This document shows, in pieces, positions 45,557 to 57,876 of a DNA stretch of 64,000 nt. Source of the stretch: Akebia trifoliata (lineage: Eukaryota > Streptophyta > Magnoliopsida > Ranunculales > Lardizabalaceae). Made by a program: the position numbers and the translations under genes. Position 1 is the first letter of the stretch, and each line of letters starts with the position of its first letter. The stretch lies in assembly GCA_017979445.1 (NCBI GenBank), contig CM030717.1:20819288-20883287 (forward strand), read 5' to 3'. The notes below the pieces were generated by a model that was given only the letters and a program-made list of their open reading frames with translations, did not search any database and was not told the origin of the DNA.

Positions 45557-48500
45557 AAATAAAATTTCAATTCCACAATTCCTAGAAGGCAATTGCTCTA
45601 AAATAATGTTGAAATTGATATTATAAAGGGAAATAACCATGTAGTTATCTAGATCGTACATGTGTCCAAGCCGGTTGAGTGATATCATGTGTAGATCTGC
45701 ATATGAGGCGCTACCTAGTAGAAGGACAGGTGTGGCGCCCTGCCAAACACTAACACAAATCCCCATGTCAAAATTCGAGGTACTAGGTGGCACCTCAAAA
45801 TTTCGGCATGGTCTCCTCTATTTATGTTAGCATTCCAAGGCGTTCAACCTGCACCTGATAAACGATATACAATCCTACATACATATACAAAATATAATAC
45901 TAACGGAAGCCTATATACATCTAATAATGTACGAAAGATCAGAGTCCAGAAGAATAACCAGAATACAGGATTATACAAAATTCCTCACTCTAACAGAAAT
46001 CCTAACACTCAAGACATAATCCATAAGACTACCTAGGAGAACTGACACCACTAGGGGGTATAGCCCTAGTACTTACCAGGTGACGGACTCTGGTTGTCTA
46101 TCTGACCAACTAGATGATCCTCATACGTGCTCTATACCTTCCTCGCCAAGCTCTGAATCTGAAACTAAAAAAAAATGGAGAAGGAAAGGGTGAGTAATAA
46201 TAGTTACCCAGTAAGGAAGAAAATAATTTCTGCCAATAATCTCTCCTAATATGAACGAATAAACATACTGAATCATTTTAAAATATATAAAGTTTTAAAG
46301 AAGAAACTACGATTAACTGGTACATATAGTCAGGAATGAGCAACTAAACATTTTTAAATTGACATTACATCAATCAACAGTACTCACTATAGCATTTTCT
46401 TTATGTACAAATCTAATTGATCAAATGAAAACATTAAACATGCATTTCATTTTATATATCAAAGTAAGGCAACAAATACATAATACATTATGGTGGAGTA
46501 TTGGAATTAGAGAGTTGGGATTCACGACTGAATCACTCCCAGTCGGGACATGATGTTACAATTTTTCTCTGGTTTTTAGTTCTTGATTTTGTGGCCGGTC
46601 GCTGCACTTACCACACTTGGTTGGCCATTTATCCGGTTCAGGCTGGCCGTTTGACGTGACCGTAAGCAATGAGTCTCTTTTCAATGTGTCAAAACGTTCG
46701 ACTACTATAGATTGTTAGTGATCACTGACTAATCATCTTCGTCTATGCCTATCAGGCGTGCATGTGATTCCCAAATATATAATTCATTCGTATACGACCA
46801 CCTTTACATTACAAGTTCATTGGTAAAGATAGAGATGAATAAACCCAAATTCCAGTTATGACTCCACTCTCATACGTGTCCCCATACCATGTATGAGCTT
46901 GGTGGTCCCTACCGTACATCTTAGGATAGTTCACTGCTCCGAATGATATGACGCACTATCCCTTTAGGCATTCACAGACTCTTTAACAACTAACAAAATA
47001 ACTATATATATATATATATATATATTATTTTCATTTGAAACAAAAGAGAAATTAATAAGACAAGGTTGAGAATAGATATCTAGTTTTCTATCATGCAATT
47101 ATTGTCACCCGATTTAAAATAAATAACGGAACGGAAAAGTAAACAGCGCCTCGCGCTAACAGAAAGTAAATAAACATGCAACCAGTAATATTATCCCTAG
47201 ATATTCGTTTAGCAACCTACACACAACATAATAATGTAAAATGCAAACATCACCCCTTGGGTGTGACTCTGACATTTTACCGTTTCATACCCTTTTTCTC
47301 TTTTTTCGATTTTTATGATTTTTCAATCTCTCAAACAAAATATCCATTTTCTGAAATTCATCAACTCAATATGAGTTCATAGCATATTAAATCATTTTTC
47401 AAACCTTAAAATTTATTTTTTTTTCAATTAACTTGAAAAATTACAAAACTTGTATCGACATGGGGTCCAAGCAGTGCACAAAACCCAACTGGCCAACACA
47501 AAATCCTGGGAAATATCCTATCCACGTATAATTTATTATAAAATACAATTAAACATATCAAATATACAAGTTATTGCGTGAATTTGAAATAACCAATTAA
47601 ATTCTAAATTTTTGGAAACACACCATAAATTTTTAATAAAATCTTAAATGCAATTTTCATAATCTACGATTACTAATAGAAATTGGGAGTTCCTTACTAT
47701 CTCCAGGCGACAGAATTTAAGCACGTGCACAAAAATCGAGGAAATCAACATAGAAATTGAGGCGGTTCTAACTTCGAGATGACTGATTTTTGAGTTTAAC
47801 CCGGTGGTTTCGAAGATCTCGACGTCGTCGTCTTTTCTCCCTTCTACGACGAATGACAGTTTGACCTCAAAACTTATGAAATCTGAGGTCGAAGTTTTGA
47901 AACCCCCGTATATGTATACGGCTGATTTTTGATGATACGAAACGAAAGAGAAAATGAAATGAAGAGATCTTCGGTGGGTTTTGTAGATGTCGAAACTGCG
48001 GACTTTTTTTCCTTCTACATCGATCGTCGAAGGAGGACCGTTAGCGACTAATCTGAGATTGAAATTTTGAAGAGAAAATAAAATTTTCGTTGGCTGGTTT
48101 TGGACGGGTTGAGGATGATGATAAATAAAAAAAAATTAAAAATTTTATTTATATAAATTTTGAGATGAAATCGATTTTTACCTATTGTTTCGTTCGACAA
48201 TAACTTGACCGTTCGGACTTCAAAAGTGATGAATGAATATTCTATTTCATATAATTTTTTTTATTTTGGATGTAATAGTGTAGTCAATTTCTACAAATTT
48301 TGCCTCTAACAAAAATTTACATTTTTGGCCCGATGTAACCCTAAAATTGACGTCGTTTTCATTTTTAACGATAATTTGACTTTTTGATCTCAAAAAATGA
48401 TAAATAAATAATCCATATTTTATAATTTTTCGTTACGAATTCAATGGTATGATTAAATTTTAAAAATTCTTTCTCTACCAAAAAGTCATTATTTTAGCCT

Positions 48501-48591
48501 GGTCCGACTCGGTAATCGAGGATTTTGCAACTTTTCTATTTAGACTCATATTTGAGCGTGCTTACAGGATAAAATATGTTTTTCGATCATT
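45557..48591. other. Unassigned region, possibly minus-strand gypsy LTR sequence
   Basis: No coding frame. Text such as GGCACCTCAAAATTTCGGCATGG (45787-45810) and CCCAGTCGGGACATGATG resembles, from memory, the LTRs of chromovirus-type gypsy elements on the minus strand. I could not fix ends. TA run at 47003-47028. Confidence 0.3.
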
Positions 48592-50014
48592 TTGAATCTA
48601 ATGGTGAGGTCAGATTTCTTAAAAAATGTTCAGAAACATCATAAAGTTTTACCCCTAAGTCCTACTTTTAGGATTTTCTCAAAATTCTACTATTTATTTT
48701 TCCTCGAGATACGAATCGAATACTCGGAGTTTTACTATAGTAAAACTTATCATTTTTTAAACTTAGATGATATTGTTATTATCGAATCTATCGAAGCACA
48801 ATTCTTTGAAAAATTTCAATCTAAAGATAATATTTTTGATTTTCAAAATGAGACCCATTCTGAATAAGTGTTAGGAAAAAAGGCAAGACAATGAAGAATT
48901 AGAACTTAGGAAAAGTAAGAAACCAAGAAAGGATCCACATTATAATTTTGATCCATATATTTTATACCTATGTTTTAGAAGCAGATCCTAAAACTTATAC
49001 AGAAGCTATAGATAATGAAATATAATCTATTAAATCTAATAGAACTTAACATTTAGTATCTTTACCTCTAGGTTGTAAGGTTATTCGACATAAGTGTTTT
49101 AAAAAAGAAACTAAAATCAGAGGGTAGTATAGAAAAATTAAGGTTTAATTAGTAGCCAAAGGGTTTAGGCAAAAATAATGAATAAATTATTTTGATACAT
49201 TTTCTCCCCTTGCTCGATTAATCTCTATTAGAGTTCTTTTAGTATTAGCATTTATTCATAACTTGTATATGCATCAAATGAATGTAAAAACTATATTTGT
49301 ATATGGTGATTTAGACGAAGAAATTTACCTAGAACAATTAGAAGGTTATATAGAATCAAGTAAAAATAATTTAGTTTGTAAACTGAATAAATCTTTATAT
49401 GGTCTTTAGCAATCACAAAAATAGTGACATGATAAATTTGATAGGGAAAATAAAAGAATTTAATTTTAAATCAAATGATTGTGATAGATATATTTATAGT
49501 AAGGTGACAAATCAAAGTTATGTGATTGCGTCATTGTATTAGATGATATATTAATTTTTGGTTCAAATATTGATATAATTATAGAAACTAAAAATTATCT
49601 TAAATCATCTTTTAATATGAAAGACATTGAAGAGACAGAGTTTATTCTTGGAATAAAAATTATAAAAGAAGATAAAATCATTAATTTATCTCAAGTACAT
49701 TATGTTAAAAAAATATTGAAAATATATAATATGTTTGACTGTTCACCTTCTCCTACTCCTTGTGATTCAAGTAAGAAATTATTTAAGAATACTGATAGAG
49801 TGGAATCTCAATTAGAATTCTCTAAAATAGTTGGTAGCCTTATGTATTTAATGCAATGTACAATACCTTATATAACTTTTATAGTAAGGGTATTGAGTAG
49901 ATTTACAAGTAATCCAAGACCTAAATATTGGGAAGCTATTAGAAGGGTTCTGAAATATTGAAAAGGTACTGAGAATTATTGTTTACAATATAGTAGTAAA
50001 TTTGAACTAGTAGA
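48592..50014 (+). pseudogene. pol: Copia pol: linker, reverse transcriptase and start of RNase H
   Basis: SKTYHFLNLDDIVIIESIEAQFFEKF (48730-48820) is the linker before RT. Then in a broken frame: KTYTEAIDNE, HLVSLPLGCKVI, LVAKGFRQK, FDTFSPLARLISIRVLLVLA (49195-49255), HQMNVKTIFVYGDLDEEIYLEQLEG (the copia equivalent of VKTAFLNG) and NKSLYGL. MKDIEETEFILGIKI (49617-49662) is the MKDLGE.. block after the catalytic YVDD, followed by GSLMYLMQCTIPYITFIVRVLSRF. Many stops. The catalytic box itself falls in a damaged stretch near 49530-49560 (VLDDILIFGS-like in a shifted frame). Confidence 0.8.
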
Positions 50015-51783
50015 TGAAAGCGCCCTCGATCCGCGGGGTGCGCGGATCCGCTTTTGACCCTTGAGTTTTGGGAGTCGCCACCTAGTTATTGTGGTCTAGG
50101 AACCAAACTGACTCTAAAAAAGGCAAACTAATCTACGAAAGAGAAAAAGAGTCCGGGGATCACGTTACGGGGTTGGAAGGTGTTAGGCACAAACCCCGCC
50201 CGGCCAAAGCCGGTCTCTACTAACTTTCCAAATATATCACATTGCTAAAAACCTAGATAAAAATAAAAATAAAAAATTTCATACCTTTCCGATAGCAAGG
50301 ATTTTGTTCCCTCAGATCTGACAAAAAGAGCTCCTTGTACTATACTCCCTTGCTTCGTTCTGTCTCCGGATTTGACTTCGGATCTCCTAGATCAAGGTAT
50401 CTTCTTATTTCTAAATCTGAACTCTTCAAGTTTGTTACGGATTTAGGGATGTTTTTGGAGGGATTTTAGGTGTTTTCTAGACTAAAATTGAAGGGGGGAT
50501 GTTAGGTAAGGAGTTGGGGCTCCAAAACTAGGGTTTATGGGGGACTAGGGGAGCTTCAAGACCTACTTCTCCTAGGGTTTATGATTTGATACGAAAATAG
50601 GGTGTGAGCACCTCTATTTATAGATGTTTTTAGGGGTTGATTTGGATAGAGTTAGTGTTTAATTAGAGATCTTTTAATTAGAGTTGTGTTTTAGTTAAAA
50701 TTGTTTTAGGTAGAATTGTGTTTTAATTAGAATTGTTTTAGGTAGAATTGTGTTTTAATTCAAATTATTTTAGGTAGAATTGTTTTTAAGTTAGAACTCT
50801 ATTAGATAGAGTTATTATTTAATTAGATCTCTATTATGACTTTTGGTCTTATTTGATTGACTTTTAATGTTTTGACTTTAGTCTTAATTGATTGACTTTC
50901 AATATCTTGACTTTAGTCTTGCTTAATTGACTTTAATTTTGACTTCAGTTTCACTTGATTGACTTTAATACCTTGACTTCAGTCTTGCTTGATTTACTTT
51001 AAATTTTTGGACAAGGCCCCTCCATTATTTCTTTAATTCTTTGAACCCCCAAATGGAGGGGTCCTTAAAGAAATATCCCACGAACCCTCAACAATTTTGC
51101 CTGAGAGTCCGATTGATCGATTTTTTAGGTTCAAATTTTTAAATTAATTTCATTAATGTTTTACTTTAATTATTTAATGTTTTATTTATTAATTTCAAAT
51201 TTTTTTAATTATGAAAATTGTGAAATTACCGTTTTGCCCCCGGAGAGGACTTTTCACGTTTTAAGTCGGTTTTTAATGTTCTAAGATGTTTTAGAATCGA
51301 TTTTTCGTAAGGAATTCAATGGAATATTATTTTGTGTTATTTATGAAATTTTTTGTGTGAAATGGTCGTGAACTTTATGAGGGGCATTTTCGTAATTTTG
51401 TCGAATTCTGTGAAAATTGACGAAATGATTTATTTGGTTTCGATTTGTTGTTTTATGTGTTTGAATGAGTTTTCCTAAGCGTAACGTAGGCTCTAGGGTT
51501 GTTTTGAGATTAGGGGTATTTTGGTAATTTGATAGTTTTTAGTGATTTTTATCGTGAAGCTTCTTTTTGGTTTGCAAGATGATGATTTCTATGTTTCTAG
51601 GGTCGTATTTACCTAGCGTAGCGTGGTTTCTAAGGTTTTGTTAGTTTGAGATACCTCATCCGGATTTCTGAAACACATCTGGTAACAAAATAAAGCAATG
51701 GAATACACATCCATCATTGGGAATCATTGCGATCGGGTTGACGAGTTGATTAATCAGGCGAGTGCAAAAATGGGGTGTCTACA
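50015..51783 (-). repeat. Solo LTR (copy D) of the TGTAGACACCCC family, minus strand
   Basis: On the + strand it begins TGAAAGCGCCCTCGATCCGC and ends GGGGTGTCTACA, flanked by the perfect target duplication GTAGA (50010-50014 and 51784-51788). TATA box reversed at 50615-50622. The U3 subrepeats are at about 50838-51005. A segment at 51004-51137 around AATGGAGGGG is shared only with copy E. It is inserted in copia RNase H coding sequence. Confidence 0.94.
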
Positions 51784-51788
51784 GTAGA

Positions 51789-52330
51789 AGAGTTCTCAGA
51801 TGATATATGAAACTCTGATTCTCATGATTCAAAGTCTACAAGTGGTTGGATTTATACTTTAGTAGGATAAACGATATCATGAGGGTCAAAGAAACAGACT
51901 TGTATGTCTACATCAAGTATGGAATCATGTTACATAACATTATCAGCTATGATAAAAAAAAACAGAATAGCTTTGAAGTTTTATTAGATTTATTCCATTG
52001 ACTCTTATTCGTGATTATGAAATTACTATTTATTACAATAATAAAGTTGTATTGGTTATTTTAGGAAACAAAAAATATTAGAGTAAATCAAGGCATATAG
52101 GCCTTAGATATATAATATTGTTTGACAAATGTTGACAGATAGGGTAATCGTGCTTGAGTACGTACCAACTTCAAAAATGCTAGTGGATCCGTTAACAAAA
52201 GTACTACTTAAAGAGGTAGTTGTGAGAACATTGAGGGGGATGGGCCTAAGATCGATATCCATGAAGATAGAGTAGTAGAACCTCAACTTAGTAGATTTGG
52301 AGATCCCATTTTCTAAGTTCAAAGAGATAA
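51789..52330 (+). pseudogene. pol: Copia RNase H, 3' part
   Basis: Continues the RNase H frame in phase after the solo LTR: NSDSHDSKSTSGWIYTL, the copia DD.KSTSGY block (about 51810-51870). Then broken text for QTCMSTSSMESCYITLS (51897-51945), TKSRHIGLRYI (about 52085-52115) and the closing YVPTSKMLVDPLTKVLL (52158-52210). Trp and Gln codons have become stops in several places. Confidence 0.78.
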
Positions 52331-53002
52331 TAAACTACTTTATATTTTTGTAAATGCACACAATATTTATATATTGGCTATCCCTATGATGTTATTTAGT
52401 GCACATATCTTGTAATGTGAAGATGATAAGTTAAACTCTTAATGAATTTGTAGACTATCTTAAGCTTGGGTGTTAAAGAAATTACAAGAGCACTTATGAA
52501 AAATTCACCTATATGAATATAAAAGTTTAACTATTTTAAACAGAGAATTGGTCATCTCTTTTAAATACTAATGAAAATCAGGATTTAAGCGCATGACTGC
52601 AAAGCGCTAACCTTTCTCACTAATGAGTTTGATTATAATAAGTGTATATATAATTTCGATTTATTACATAAAATTTAAATTCAAAGCTAGAAACCACTTA
52701 AATATCTTATAAACTTTGAATTATATATGCAAGTCAAAGGTTCAAACTGTTAGGTACCTGTGGTTATACTTATTATGATCATTTTGATACACATCATATT
52801 TGCTTATGTTTTTTAAATCAAGTAGAGGATTGCTAAAATAAATGTTACTTAATATTTATTTAGAATTGATTCAAATAAAATTAATTTTATTTTATTTAAA
52901 ATGATATTTGAAAGTTACTTTATGATTTGAAAGTTACTTTGCGATTGGTGTATTTTTTTTTTGTTAAAGAAACATTTTTTATGTATAACATTTCTATTGG
53001 TT
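52331..53002. other. Unassigned, downstream of copia pol
   Basis: AT-rich; GTTAGGTACCTGTGG near 52750 could be the start of a copia 3' LTR but there is no partner to confirm it. Confidence 0.3.
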
Positions 53003-53007
53003 GATAT

Positions 53008-54747
53008 TGTAGACACCCCATTTTTGCATCCGCCTGATTAATCAACTCGTCAACCCGATCGCAATGATTCCCAATGATGGATATGTATTTCATTGCTTTA
53101 TTTTTTACCAGATGTGTTTCAGAAATCCAAATGAGGTATCTCGAATTGACAAAAACCTTAGAAGCCACGCTACGCTAGGAAAATACGACTCCAGAAACAT
53201 AGAAATCATCATCTTGCAGACCAAAAAGAAGCTTCACGATAAAAATCACTAAAAATTGACCAAATTACCAAAATACCTCTAATCTCAAAAAAAACTCTAG
53301 AGCCTACGTTACGCTTAGGAAAACTCTCTCAAACACATAAAATAACAAATCAAAATCAAATAAATCATTTCACCAATTTTAACAGAATTCGACAAAATTA
53401 CGAAAATGCCCCTCATAAAGTTCACGTCCATTTCACACAAAAACTTCATGAATGACACAAACCAATATTTCCATTGAATTCCTTACGAAAAATCGATTAT
53501 AAAACATCCTAGAACATTAAAAACCGACTTAAAACGTGAAAAGTCCTCTCCGAGGGCAAAACGGTAATTTCACAATTTTTATAATTAAAATTTTTGAAAT
53601 TAATAAATAAAACATTAAATAATTAAAGTAAAACATTAATGAAATTAATTTAAAATTTTGAACTAAAAAAATCGATCAATCGGGCTCTTATGAAAAATTA
53701 TTGAGGGTTCGTTAGATATTTCTTTAAGGACCCCTCCATTTGGGGGTCCAAAGAATCAAAGATATAATAGAGGGGGGTTCTCCAAAAATTTAAAGTCAAT
53801 CAAGTAAGACTAAAGTCAAGATATTAAAGTCAATCAAATAAGACTAAAGTCAAAATTAAAGTCAATTAAGTAAGACTAAAGTCAAGTATTAAAGTCAATC
53901 TCATAAGACTAAAGTCAAAATCCTAAATCAAAACCCTAATCTAAACTAATCAAGTCAATCTCATAAGACTAAAGTCAAAACTTAAATCCAAACCCTAATC
54001 TAAATTAATCAAGTCAATCTCATAAGACTAAAGTCAAAACCCTAAAGATTAAGTCCATCTCATGAGACCAAAGTCTAAATCCTAATTGAAACCCTAAAAG
54101 AAACCCTAATCAAACCCTAATTCTCCTAAAAAACTTTATAAATAGGAGCCTCCACACCCTATTTTCGTATCAAAGAAAAACCCTAAGAAAAGTAGGTGAA
54201 GAAGCTTCTACAACCTCTCCAAAACCCTAATTTTGGAGCCTCAACTCCTTACCTAACACCCCTGCTCTGATTTTAGCCTAAAAAACACCCAAAAACCTCT
54301 AAAAAACATCACAAAAATCCACAACAAATTCGAAGCACCCAAATCCAAGAAGGAGATACTTTACCTCGGAGATCAGAAATCAGATCCGGAGATAAAACGA
54401 AGTAAGGAATACGGTACAAGGAGCCGTTTTCACCAGATCTGAGGGAATAACACTTTTGCAGATCGAAGGTAAGTTTTTTTTTTTTTTTTTTTTTAATCTA
54501 GGTTTGTCATTAGCGATGTAGATTTATTTGGGATAAGTAGAGACCGGCAATGGCCGGGTGGGGTTGGTGCCTAACACCTTCCAACCCCGTAACATGATCC
54601 CCGGATTCAGATTTTCTGTAGTAGATTAGTTCTTTTTATCCATTTTAGAGTCAGTTTGGTTCCTAGACCATAATAACTAGGTGGCGACTACCAAACCCCA
54701 AGGGTCAAAAGTGGATCCGCGCACCCCGCGGATCGAGGGTGCTTTCA
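53008..54747 (+). repeat. Solo LTR (copy E) of the TGTAGACACCCC family
   Basis: Starts TGTAGACACCCC and ends GAGGGTGCTTTCA with the perfect target duplication GATAT (53003-53007 and 54748-54752). TATA box 54137-54144. Subrepeats of two kinds: AAAGTCAATCAAGTAAGACT (53790-53905) and a variant with TCAATCTCATAAGACT (53890-54060). It shares the extra segment at 53660-53790 with copy D. Confidence 0.94.
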
Positions 54748-54752
54748 GATAT

Positions 54753-56705
54753 CTTTTCACATGGATTGAAGATTGTAAATGTACTTTTTAGCTTTTTTTC
54801 AAATAATTTGTAAATCCCACATTGTTTTCTAAATTTTTTGGAGGGATTTTGAATCCTAAAAATAGGAATTTATTCTCAACTCTTTCTTCATTACAAAGAC
54901 TCTATCCTTAAAAGCTCCTAATAGCTTTTAACTATATGAAAATTTTAATAATTCTTTTTTATTTTATATATATAAGAAAGAGAGAAGAGAGAGAGAGAGA
55001 GAGATAAAATAAATAAATGAGGGCTGTCCAAATTTGGATGGGCTCCAAAACTAACCCAAAAGGTGTTGAAGGGGCCCATAGGGTGCCTAACAGACTTTTT
55101 GATCCGAATAGATGCCTAGCGGTTCCAATGGATTTCATACTTATTGAGTTTCTTAATTCATTTACGAGTGGATATGACTTTTGAAATTGTTCTCTATTTA
55201 TAGAGATTGATTCTTTTAAAAAATTTATTCTAACTTTCTACGAAAAGACATTTGTATATCCGGAATTCTATGTGATAGATTTTCTCAAAATAGTACAAAT
55301 TTTGAGGAAATATACAATTGTGATAAAACTAGGATTTGTTGTATCAGCAACCCATTTACATCTTTGTGTTCAATCGGAGTGGGGGTGTCTGTTGTTTATA
55401 TGACAACGTAGATTACTATGTGTCTTAGAGCAATTTTCTTCTTTATTTTCAAGTTTTATTTTTTCTAACGTTCTATTTTTTCTAACATATTATTTAACGA
55501 ATGTGATAGTCGAGCAATAGACAGTTGATAAATGTTCAACATATCAGGATTGGGCCCACTTAGGAGTGCCTTACACCAAGCTTCATGAATGTGAAAAAAC
55601 TTAAAATATGGTTTAGGTGTCTTTCAAGCTTTACATCACTTCATTATATATCCAATCTTCAAAAGATCTATTTGGTATTCTTTGATATGGGATCAATATG
55701 GGTCATGTTTCTTAAAATATGAAGTTCAAGTATTGAGTAGCTTTGATTAGATTGTTGTATAAAAGCTTAAGAAAAGTAGACTATTATCTTTTTTGTTTTG
55801 CGTTTTTTGCTAATTTTATATTGGTAGAATGGGCTGGGATAAATTATTTCCTCAATTTTGGAACTTTTTGTTATGGGCGATTTCATACACCCAAATCTCT
55901 AGCCAATTCATTTTAGGGGTTAATATTGAGGAGATTTTCAGTTATTTAATTTTTGTTTTTGGAAATATGGTATCCCTTGTTGGTAGAGAACCAATACCTG
56001 ATCCTTCAGGCAATTCATAGGACAGGCCCAACATAGGTTTCCCAGCCATACCCAATAGGATTAATCCATGACCACATGCACCGACCCACACAACACATGG
56101 TAGTTTAATGAATAAATGATTCTCAGTTCGAGCTCACAATCTAGAGGAGCAAACTCTAGTTGTTGGTCTTACCATTGAGGCCACCCCTGGTGGGTTTTAG
56201 TTATTCTGATAGACAAAAAGTGAAAGGGTCTTATCATCCCATGTGAACATAGGTAATATTGTCAAATTGAGTAAATTTTGTATTTATCTTGATTGTTTTC
56301 TTGTTTGTTTCATCACAAACATCACCTAGATCTAGGGATATGCACTCACATACCTAACTAAACTTCAAAAATGAAATTTAATATCAATTAATTAGCCTGC
56401 ACTATCATTGTGAGAAAGTCAGGGTATAGGAATAATTTGACAATAAAAAATTCATGAAAAATTATAATATAGAAGACTATAATACATCTATAAGACATAA
56501 TGTTAAGGAAAATTATAAAATTACATATTATAAAAATATATTATTGACCAAAAGTTCAGATTAAACATAACATAAAAATATATTTTTCAAAATTTTGCCA
56601 ATTAGTCTTTGATTAAATTATGGATTGAAAGAATTACAAATTAATCTTGACATTTTCAAAAATAAAAAATAAAAAATTTGGAGAATTTTGTCACTATGGT
56701 TACTA
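54753..56705. other. Unassigned AT-rich region
   Basis: No gene recognised. A (GA)n run lies at about 54975-55005. The text TCTAACGTTCTATTTTTTCT near 55470 is locally repeated. The first part may be the remainder of whatever copy E was inserted into. Confidence 0.35.
54975..55005. repeat. GA microsatellite
   Basis: AGAAAGAGAGAAGAGAGAGA and continuing GA dinucleotides. Confidence 0.9.
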
Positions 56706-56708
56706 TTA

Positions 56709-57436
56709 GGGTATGTTTGATTGCATGGAAAGTCACTTTCCATGGAATTTGAAATCCATGAAAAATTAGTTATGAAAATATGTAGGGTTGGAAAATCAAA
56801 TTCCATTGTTTGATTTCACTTGGATAAAATCATGGAAAAATATGAGCAAAAAGAAGAAGAGGAGAAGGAGGAAGAAGATGAGAGGACGGGGAGAGAAAGA
56901 AGAAGATGACGAGGAAGAGGGAGGGGGGAGGATGTGGTGACGGTGGCAATGAAGGTGACGGAAGCGGCGACGACGACGACGGTGGCGGCGGTGACGACGA
57001 CGACGGTGGCGACGGCGATGGAGGTAAGTGAGGAAGATGGGGGGAGAACGAGGTAGTGGTGGTGGCGGAAGAGGTGATGGATGGAGAAGAAAGAGAAGGA
57101 GAAGAAGAAAAAGAAGAAGAAAGAGAGAGAGAAGGTGGTCGGAGACGGAGTCGATGTTGACGGCGATGACGACGACGGTAAGGTTAATGTAATGGTGGTG
57201 GTGGTGGTGGTGGTGGTAGTAGTGGTGGTGGTAGGGAAGAATTGAGGATGGAAAATATGGGTGGATTTCATTTTCCCACCAATATGGGTGGAAAAGTGAA
57301 ATCCATGATTTAGTGGACTTTTTGAATGGGTGGAAAATGAATTTCCATTTTCATGTGCAATCAAACACTTGAAAAATATCATTTTCCATGAAAATTGATT
57401 TTCCACCCTATTTTCCATGTGCAATCAAACATACCC
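56709..57436. mobile_element. PIF/Harbinger-like MITE, 728 bp
   Basis: Terminal inverted repeats GGGTATGTTTGATTGCA (left) and TGCAATCAAACATACCC (right, 57420-57436), flanked by the 3-bp duplication TTA (56706-56708 and 57437-57439). The TTA/TAA duplication is the mark of the PIF/Harbinger superfamily. Subterminal parts are also inverted (TTTCCATGGAATTTGAAATC and GGTGGAAAATGAATTTCC-type text). The middle (56850-57230) is purine-rich trinucleotide sequence: GAA, GAC/GAT and a GGT run. There is no transposase, so it is non-autonomous. Confidence 0.88.
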
Positions 57437-57768
57437 TTAGTCTATTGGATCCACATCATATCTCTTAACAACTAAATAACTAAAAATCATATTTTAGTAT
57501 TGCACTACTCCTCGGCTAACTTGTCCCAACTCCAAAAGGTCAAGCTAAGCATCACGTAAGGGTGTTGGTTTAGTGAAAGTAAAAGAGTAACTAACGTAAC
57601 AAACATATTGACTTTTTTTAATTAGTTCTTACAATTAAAATGTAAGATATAACAAGAAGTAGTCTGAAATAAAAATAAAAAAATAACACCAAAATTACAA
57701 ATCTAGCAAGTTCCGTTGACCCAGATCCTAAAGTCAATAGTCAATGTTCATGTAGTACCCCTTTCATT

Positions 57769-57776
57769 TTATAAAT
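57769..57776 (+). promoter_or_regulatory. Probable TATA box of the DUF688-type gene
   Basis: TTATAAAT about 100 bp before the ATG; CT-rich leader text (CTCATCTTCTTCACCTTC) follows at 57815-57835. Confidence 0.45.
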
Positions 57777-57876
57777 GAGCAGCACCTTAAATTAGTCCAC
57801 AATAAAAATCTAAGTCTCATCTTCTTCACCTTCAATTCTTGTTACTCAAACCCAAGAAGCCCATTAAAAGCCCAAG

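Larger units (their letters stand above)
48592..52330 (+). mobile_element. Ty1/copia retrotransposon, decayed, interrupted by a solo LTR
   Basis: A pol fragment on the + strand with the copia order of RT then RNase H. Earlier domains (gag, protease, integrase) were not recognised upstream. A reversed solo LTR (50015-51783) splits the RNase H. The 5' and 3' LTRs were not identified; 52330-55500 may contain its 3' LTR. Confidence 0.75.

Noticed and set aside
45720..48590. Possible chromovirus LTR on the minus strand
   Set aside because: Only a general resemblance in wording; no ends, partner LTR, primer site or coding region could be shown, so it is left as unassigned.
53930..54120. Several AAACCCTAAT stretches resembling plant telomere repeats
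   Set aside because: They are scattered inside LTR copy E (and in copies A-D) without a regular 7-bp period.
56816..57424. Long minus-strand open frame rich in Ser, Thr and Phe
   Set aside because: It is the complement of the purine trinucleotide core of the MITE; the composition is pure low complexity with no family features.
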